A DNA stretch of 5,000 nt from Flavobacterium psychrophilum (GTDB lineage: Bacteria > Bacteroidota > Bacteroidia > Flavobacteriales > Flavobacteriaceae), in assembly GCA_945866505.1 (NCBI GenBank), contig CAMBHH010000224.1:1-5000 (forward strand). The letters run 5' to 3'. Numbering within the stretch: position 1 is the stretch's first letter; each line of letters begins with the position of its first letter. Both the position numbers and the translations under genes were made by a program. A model generated the notes under the pieces. The model saw only the letters and a program-made list of their open reading frames with translations, was not told the DNA's origin and made no database searches. Positions 1-5,000 of this stretch are shown piece by piece.

Positions 1-1473
1 TTACCGGTTTTATTTATTGTCGAAAACAATGGTTATGGTTTATCAACCCCAACAAATGAGCAGTTTCGTTGTGAAAATATTGCCGATAAGGGAATAGGGT
101 ATGGAATGGAAAGCCATATTCTGGATGGGAATAATATTTTGGAAGTATATACCAAATTATCTGAATTGAAAGTTTCAATGATTGAAAATCCGCGGCCTAT
201 TTTATTGGAATTCATAACTTTTAGAATGAGAGGTCACGAAGAGGCGAGTGGCACCAAATATGTTCCGCAGGAATTGATGGACGTTTGGGCTGCCAAAGAT
301 CCAATGGAAAATTACATGACCTATTTAAAAGAAAAAAACATTCTTTCAGAGGATTTTGATTGCAGTTTAAGAAGCGAAATCAAGAACGAAATTGATGAAA
401 ATTGGGCTGTTGCCAATGCTGAACCTGAGATTGAAGCTAGTTATGATAATGAATTAAATGATGTTTACAAATATTATGAATATCAAGAAGTTAAAACTTC
501 TGATAAAACAGAAAACATTAGATTTATAGATGCTATTTCCAGCAGCTTGAAACAATCAATGGAACGATATCACAATTTGGTGATTATGGGTCAGGACATT
601 GCCGAATATGGTGGTGCTTTCAAAATCACAGATGGTTTTGTCGAGCAGTTTGGAAGAGAACGAGTTCGCAACACACCCATTTGTGAAAGTGCTGTAGTTT
701 CGGCTGGAATGGGATTGTCTATCAACGGTTTCAAAGCAATTGTCGAAATGCAGTTTGCTGATTTTGTTTCCACAGGCTTTAATCCAATCGTAAATTTATT
801 GGCAAAAACACATTACCGTTGGCAGGAAAAAGCCGATGTTGTAATACGGATGCCTTGTGGCGCGGGAACTCAAGCAGGACCTTTTCATTCCCAAACCAAC
901 GAAGCTTGGTTTACTAAAACTCCCGGTTTGAAAGTAGTTTATCCAGCCTTTCCCTATGATGCCAAAGGTTTGTTGAACGAATCCATCAACGACCCGAATC
1001 CTGTTCTGTTTTTTGAACACAAGCAATTGTATCGAAGCATTCACCAAGATGTACCAACAGATTATTACACGATTCCTTTAGGCAAAGCTGCTTTGGTAAA
1101 AGAAGGAAACCAAGTCACCATTATCACTTTTGGCGCAGCCGTGCATTGGGCATTGGAAACTTTGACTAAAAACCCCGAAATCTCAGCTGATGTATTGGAT
1201 TTAAGAACCTTGCAACCTTTGGATACAGAAGCTATTTATACTTCTGTGAAGAAAACGGGACGAGCCATTATTTTACAAGAAGACTCTTTGTTTGGCGGTA
1301 TTGCCAGCGATATTTCGGCATTGATTATGGAAAATTGCTTCAAATACCTTGACGCTCCCGTGAAACGTGTGGCGAGTTTAGACAGTCCAATTCCATTTAC
1401 CAAAGCTTTGGAAGACCAGTATTTGCCAAAAGGTAGATTTGAGAAGGAGTTGTTGGAGTTGTTGGATTATTAA
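1..1473 (+). CDS. Fused E1 alpha/beta subunit of a 2-oxoacid (branched-chain type) dehydrogenase, 5'-partial
   Basis: Thiamine-diphosphate-dependent E1 of a 2-oxoacid dehydrogenase complex: it decarboxylates a 2-keto acid and passes the acyl group to lipoyl-E2 in the cytoplasm. The frame is open from base 1 and gives 490 codons to TAA at 1471-1473; I infer that roughly 170-200 N-terminal residues lie outside. The first ATG in view (106) is internal, because codons before it encode E1-alpha sequence: the Asn-Asn end of the ThDP motif (ENNGYG, codons 8-13). E1-alpha ends with RMRGHEEASGTKY, whose His (codon 79) is the active-site-loop His; Glu follows it where animal enzymes have the phosphorylated Ser. 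A linker rich in Glu, Asp and Tyr (codons about 135-173) leads to E1-beta, which has GQDIAEYGG, ThDP-activating Glu at codon 229 (TPICES), and HSQTNEAWF with conserved His at codon 296. The C-terminal transketolase domain ends in PKGRFEKELL. Branched-chain substrate is inferred; pyruvate or acetoin specificity is not excluded. The upstream neighbour is not visible. Confidence 0.9.
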   Translation, partial: LPVLFIVENNGYGLSTPTNEQFRCENIADKGIGYGMESHILDGNNILEVYTKLSELKVSMIENPRPILLEFITFRMRGHEEASGTKYVPQELMDVWAAKDPMENYMTYLKEKNILSEDFDCSLRSEIKNEIDENWAVANAEPEIEASYDNELNDVYKYYEYQEVKTSDKTENIRFIDAISSSLKQSMERYHNLVIMGQDIAEYGGAFKITDGFVEQFGRERVRNTPICESAVVSAGMGLSINGFKAIVEMQFADFVSTGFNPIVNLLAKTHYRWQEKADVVIRMPCGAGTQAGPFHSQTNEAWFTKTPGLKVVYPAFPYDAKGLLNESINDPNPVLFFEHKQLYRSIHQDVPTDYYTIPLGKAALVKEGNQVTIITFGAAVHWALETLTKNPEISADVLDLRTLQPLDTEAIYTSVKKTGRAIILQEDSLFGGIASDISALIMENCFKYLDAPVKRVASLDSPIPFTKALEDQYLPKGRFEKELLELLDY

Positions 1474-1475
1474 GT

Positions 1476-3020
1476 TTACCTATTATTCAATTTAGCTTTC
1501 ACCTTTATAATATCGCTGATTTTTCGGTTTTCGATTTTGCTTTCAAGCCACGAAATGATGTCGAGGTAGAGGAACGCTCTTTTCTCGTAGGTGTTTTTTT
1601 CTAATTCGACAAAACGCTCTTTTACTTTGATGAATTCTTTTTTGATATCACTTGGATAAATTGTACTTAATTTTTTCAAAAAGCGAATGATTTCCTTTTG
1701 TACTTCGTGCAAATCATTCATTTTGATTAGAAATTTATAGGTGCTCACCAACTGATTTTCTAGATTGAAATCTTTCCCAGATTCGTAATGCGCAATCAAG
1801 CACAACAAGCGCGCAAAGCAAGCCAAATCTTCTCGAACATAAAGGTTTTTGTTATTGATGATTTTTTCAAGATAAAATACACATTCGTTGTGTTTTTCGT
1901 TACCAAAATAAATACACGCAATTTTATAGTAAAACAACATTTCGTGATGCTCGTCTAGATGCTCAGAATGCAGATTTATTTTGTCTAAAACCTCTGGAAT
2001 CAGGTATTCCCCTTCGGCAAAAGTTCCCTCGAGAATGTGATAATTCAGTTTGTTGTTATATAAATACAAGAATGATAACGAAGTGATGTTGTCATTAACC
2101 GGAAATTGCGGATCGTTGATGGTTTCTTCCAACAGCCCTAAATATTTCTTAAAATTGGACTTGTATTTCAGCATAAATAGCGACTCCAATAAATAATGAT
2201 TCCCTTTCAGGAAAAACACAGGATTAAGATAAATCATATTCCTGTTGTCATAAAAAAGCGTTACCCATTTATGCGAAAATTTATAGCAAGACAAGAAGTC
2301 TTGAACTAGAAAACTGCGCCAAAGATTAGCATTGAAATACCAATACTTCTCCCGAAAACCAAATTTGTTCTCGTCGAATTTAGCGATATGTTTCGTGAAA
2401 TAATCGTCAATATATTTGAATTCTTCATCGCTTCTTACATAACCAGTTTTCAGCATGATGCCGTATAATTGCAGCGATAAATTAGATAACTTGCTCGAAA
2501 TCGTATTTTTATAATTCAGTTCTTTGGCTTGAATAACGAGTTCATCCGCGCGACCTTGAATACTGCGGGTAATGTATTGCGACTCAATTAGTTTTTCAAA
2601 TTCGACAATTTCGTACGCCATATATTTTTCGTCGTTTTCTAGGGCTTGTTGTTTGGTTTTATCCAAGATTTTCAAACTCTGTTTGTACAAGCCTTTGTTG
2701 TAAAGTATGGCTGCAAAATCGATTTGTTCTCTTAATTGATATCGAATGTTTTGGCTCGGAATATTCAACCTGATACTCACCAATATTTGTTTGTATAAAT
2801 ACGATTTAAGGTTCGATAATTGCTCTTTTTTGATAATGCCACTTTTCAAAATAATTTTCTCGTCATAGCCTTCCGACTTGTCCAAAATATTGAACAGTTC
2901 AATAAATTTTGTATTAGAACTCGTTTCTAAACGACTGGCGAAAATCTTAAATTGTCTTTTTTCGGACTTTGAAAGGGATTTAATTAAAACAAATAAAGAA
3001 TCTTTTTGATGGTTAGCCAT
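1476..3020 (-). CDS. Conserved hypothetical soluble helical protein with TPR-like segments
   Basis: Function not recognised. It is an intact 514-residue frame from ATG (3018-3020) to TAA (1476-1478), with an A/T-rich leader (TTTTACA before ATG) and no Shine-Dalgarno, as expected in Bacteroidetes. There is no signal peptide, lipobox or long hydrophobic segment, so it should be cytoplasmic. The N-terminus, with KSLSKSEKRQFKIF at residues 14-27, resembles the start of uncharacterised Bacteroidetes proteins I recall. Residues about 36-85 look like a compact helical domain. The rest is predominantly helical and rich in Leu, Tyr, Phe and Lys. Segments at about 101-130 (FAAILYNKGLYKQSLKILDK) and 360-390 (FYYKIACIYFGNEKHNECVF) have TPR-like spacing of small and aromatic residues, which suggests a protein-binding solenoid. 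No catalytic motif is visible. It converges on the E1 gene with a 2-base gap and diverges from leuA. Codon use looks like that of its neighbours, giving no sign of transfer. A scaffold or regulatory role is only a guess. Confidence 0.85.
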   Translation of the reverse strand: MANHQKDSLFVLIKSLSKSEKRQFKIFASRLETSSNTKFIELFNILDKSEGYDEKIILKSGIIKKEQLSNLKSYLYKQILVSIRLNIPSQNIRYQLREQIDFAAILYNKGLYKQSLKILDKTKQQALENDEKYMAYEIVEFEKLIESQYITRSIQGRADELVIQAKELNYKNTISSKLSNLSLQLYGIMLKTGYVRSDEEFKYIDDYFTKHIAKFDENKFGFREKYWYFNANLWRSFLVQDFLSCYKFSHKWVTLFYDNRNMIYLNPVFFLKGNHYLLESLFMLKYKSNFKKYLGLLEETINDPQFPVNDNITSLSFLYLYNNKLNYHILEGTFAEGEYLIPEVLDKINLHSEHLDEHHEMLFYYKIACIYFGNEKHNECVFYLEKIINNKNLYVREDLACFARLLCLIAHYESGKDFNLENQLVSTYKFLIKMNDLHEVQKEIIRFLKKLSTIYPSDIKKEFIKVKERFVELEKNTYEKRAFLYLDIISWLESKIENRKISDIIKVKAKLNNR

Positions 3021-3123
3021 TGTAAAATATAGTATAGTAACGTATTGTTTTTAAGTATTTTATAAAGTTTTCGCATCCCTTATAAACAGTATAATTCACA
3101 AAAACGAATTTTATATTAGATTA

Positions 3124-4349
<1,226 letters not shown>

Positions 4350-4381
4350 CAAAAACAATAAAATTAGAAATAAAACAGACA

Positions 4382-5000
4382 ATGGAATTAAATAAATACA
4401 GTAAAACGATAACACAAGACATCACACAACCTGCTGCTCAAGCTATGTTGTACGGAATTGGTTTGACTGAAGAAGATTTGAACAAAGCACAAGTGGGCAT
4501 TGTCAGTATGGGATACGAAGGCAATACTTGTAATATGCACTTGAATGACCTGGCTAAAGATGTCAAAAAAGGAGTTTGGGATGCTGATTTAGTGGGATTA
4601 ATTTTTAATACCATCGGTGTAAGCGATGGGATTTCAAACGGAACAGAAGGAATGCGATTTTCATTGGTTTCACGTGACGTTATTGCCGATTCTATCGAAA
4701 CCGTAATGGGAGCACAGTGGTATGACGCCATGATTGCCATTCCAGGTTGTGACAAAAATATGCCAGGAGCCTTAATCGCGATGGGAAGAGTAAATCGCCC
4801 AGCAATTATGGTTTATGGAGGAACAATCAACTCAGGAAGATGGAAAGGAGAACACCTTAATATAGTATCTGCTTTTGAGGCTTTAGGAAAAAAATTCAAG
4901 AATACTATTTCCGATGAAGATTTCAAAGGTGTAATTAAAAATTCTTGTCCAGGCCCAGGGGCTTGCGGCGGAATGTACACTGCTAATACTATGGCGTCAG
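4382..5000 (+). CDS. ilvD: Dihydroxyacid dehydratase, 3'-partial
   Basis: Dehydrates 2,3-dihydroxyisovalerate to 2-ketoisovalerate (valine and leucine branch) and 2,3-dihydroxy-3-methylvalerate to 2-keto-3-methylvalerate (isoleucine branch), in the cytoplasm. The first 206 codons are visible with no stop before the edge; family members are about 550-600 residues, so roughly a third is present. Three cysteines sit where [2Fe-2S]-type enzymes bind their cluster: Cys50 (GNTCNMHL), Cys123 (PGCDKNMPG) and Cys195 ([12 protein letters not shown]). The SDGI motif at 81-84 and Asp124-Lys125 match the Mg2+/active-site region, where the Lys is carbamylated in characterised enzymes. GNTCNMHL resembles the GNPCNMHL of fungal enzymes more than E. 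coli IlvD, which lacks this Cys. The ATG at 4382 is preceded by an A-rich stretch and no Shine-Dalgarno, and the conserved family region starts within about 10 residues. It follows leuA by 32 bases with no terminator, so it is probably co-transcribed, with further ilv/leu genes expected beyond the window. Sugar-acid dehydratases share the fold, but context makes IlvD much likelier. Confidence 0.95.
   Translation, partial: MELNKYSKTITQDITQPAAQAMLYGIGLTEEDLNKAQVGIVSMGYEGNTCNMHLNDLAKDVKKGVWDADLVGLIFNTIGVSDGISNGTEGMRFSLVSRDVIADSIETVMGAQWYDAMIAIPGCDKNMPGALIAMGRVNRPAIMVYGGTINSGRWKGEHLNIVSAFEALGKKFKNTISDEDFKGVIKNSCPGPGACGGMYTANTMAS

Noticed and set aside
33..1047. Minus-strand open frames of 60-83 codons at 33-215, 591-773 and 796-1047.
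   Set aside because: They lie wholly inside the well-supported E1 coding region, resemble no protein I know and have no leader of their own. They are shadows of the plus-strand gene.
1447..1464. Tandem 9-base repeat GAGTTGTTG x2 at the 3' end of the E1 gene.
   Set aside because: It encodes Glu-Leu-Leu twice in the C-terminal helix and is explained by the protein sequence; only two copies are present.
1562..1600. Possible plus-strand terminator: CGAG/CTCG arms followed by a run of seven or more T.
   Set aside because: The stem is only 4 bp with an 18-base loop, and the T-run is explained by Lys/Asn codons of the opposite-strand gene.
3060..3086. Two TTATAAA copies (3060-3066 and 3080-3086), 20 bases apart.
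   Set aside because: The spacing of about two helical turns is tempting, but seven-base A/T words recur by chance in a region of about 19% G+C.
4350..4381. Possible regulatory site between leuA and ilvD.
   Set aside because: The 32-base gap is A-rich with no hairpin, palindrome or promoter consensus; it looks like an ordinary intra-operon spacer and translation leader.
4438..4755. Minus-strand open frame of 105 codons inside ilvD.
   Set aside because: ilvD on the plus strand is certain from its cluster cysteines and motifs, and the antisense translation has no recognisable features.

Overview
The window looks like a piece of a Bacteroidetes chromosome, most likely from a Flavobacterium-like genus. 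The DNA is AT-rich. No Shine-Dalgarno sequence precedes any visible start; A/T-rich stretches stand there instead. The one recognisable promoter element fits the Bacteroidetes -7 box (TAnnTTTG). The alpha and beta parts of a 2-oxoacid dehydrogenase E1 are fused into one chain, an arrangement I recall as common in flavobacteria. This assignment rests on gene style and recall, not on a database search.

Layout. (1) Positions 1-1473, plus strand: the 3' three quarters or so of a fused E1 alpha/beta subunit of a branched-chain-type 2-oxoacid dehydrogenase, cut by the window's left edge. (2) Positions 1476-3020, minus strand: an intact 514-residue soluble, mostly helical protein of unknown function with TPR-like segments, convergent with the E1 gene and only 2 bases from it. 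(3) Positions 3021-3173: a very AT-rich divergent intergenic region (about 19% G+C by hand count) with a good -7 promoter match, an overlapping 6-bp inverted repeat and a doubtful 17-codon upstream ORF. (4) Positions 3174-4349, plus strand: leuA, a short 2-isopropylmalate synthase without the C-terminal leucine-sensing domain. (5) Positions 4382-5000, plus strand: the first 206 codons of ilvD (dihydroxyacid dehydratase), cut by the right edge.

How the genes fit together. leuA and ilvD have the same orientation, are 32 bases apart and have no terminator between them, so they look like the first two genes of a branched-chain amino acid (ilv/leu) operon. IlvD makes 2-ketoisovalerate and LeuA condenses it with acetyl-CoA toward leucine. 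The E1 enzyme consumes the same class of 2-keto acids and yields branched acyl-CoAs, the usual primers of iso-fatty acids in this phylum. It is a separate transcription unit, with the unknown gene lying between it and the biosynthetic operon.

This is mostly core metabolism. I see no mobile element, CRISPR array, tRNA, rRNA, defence system or cluster of novel genes. The points most worth a second look are the domain-less LeuA, the compact leuA control region and the unknown 514-residue protein.
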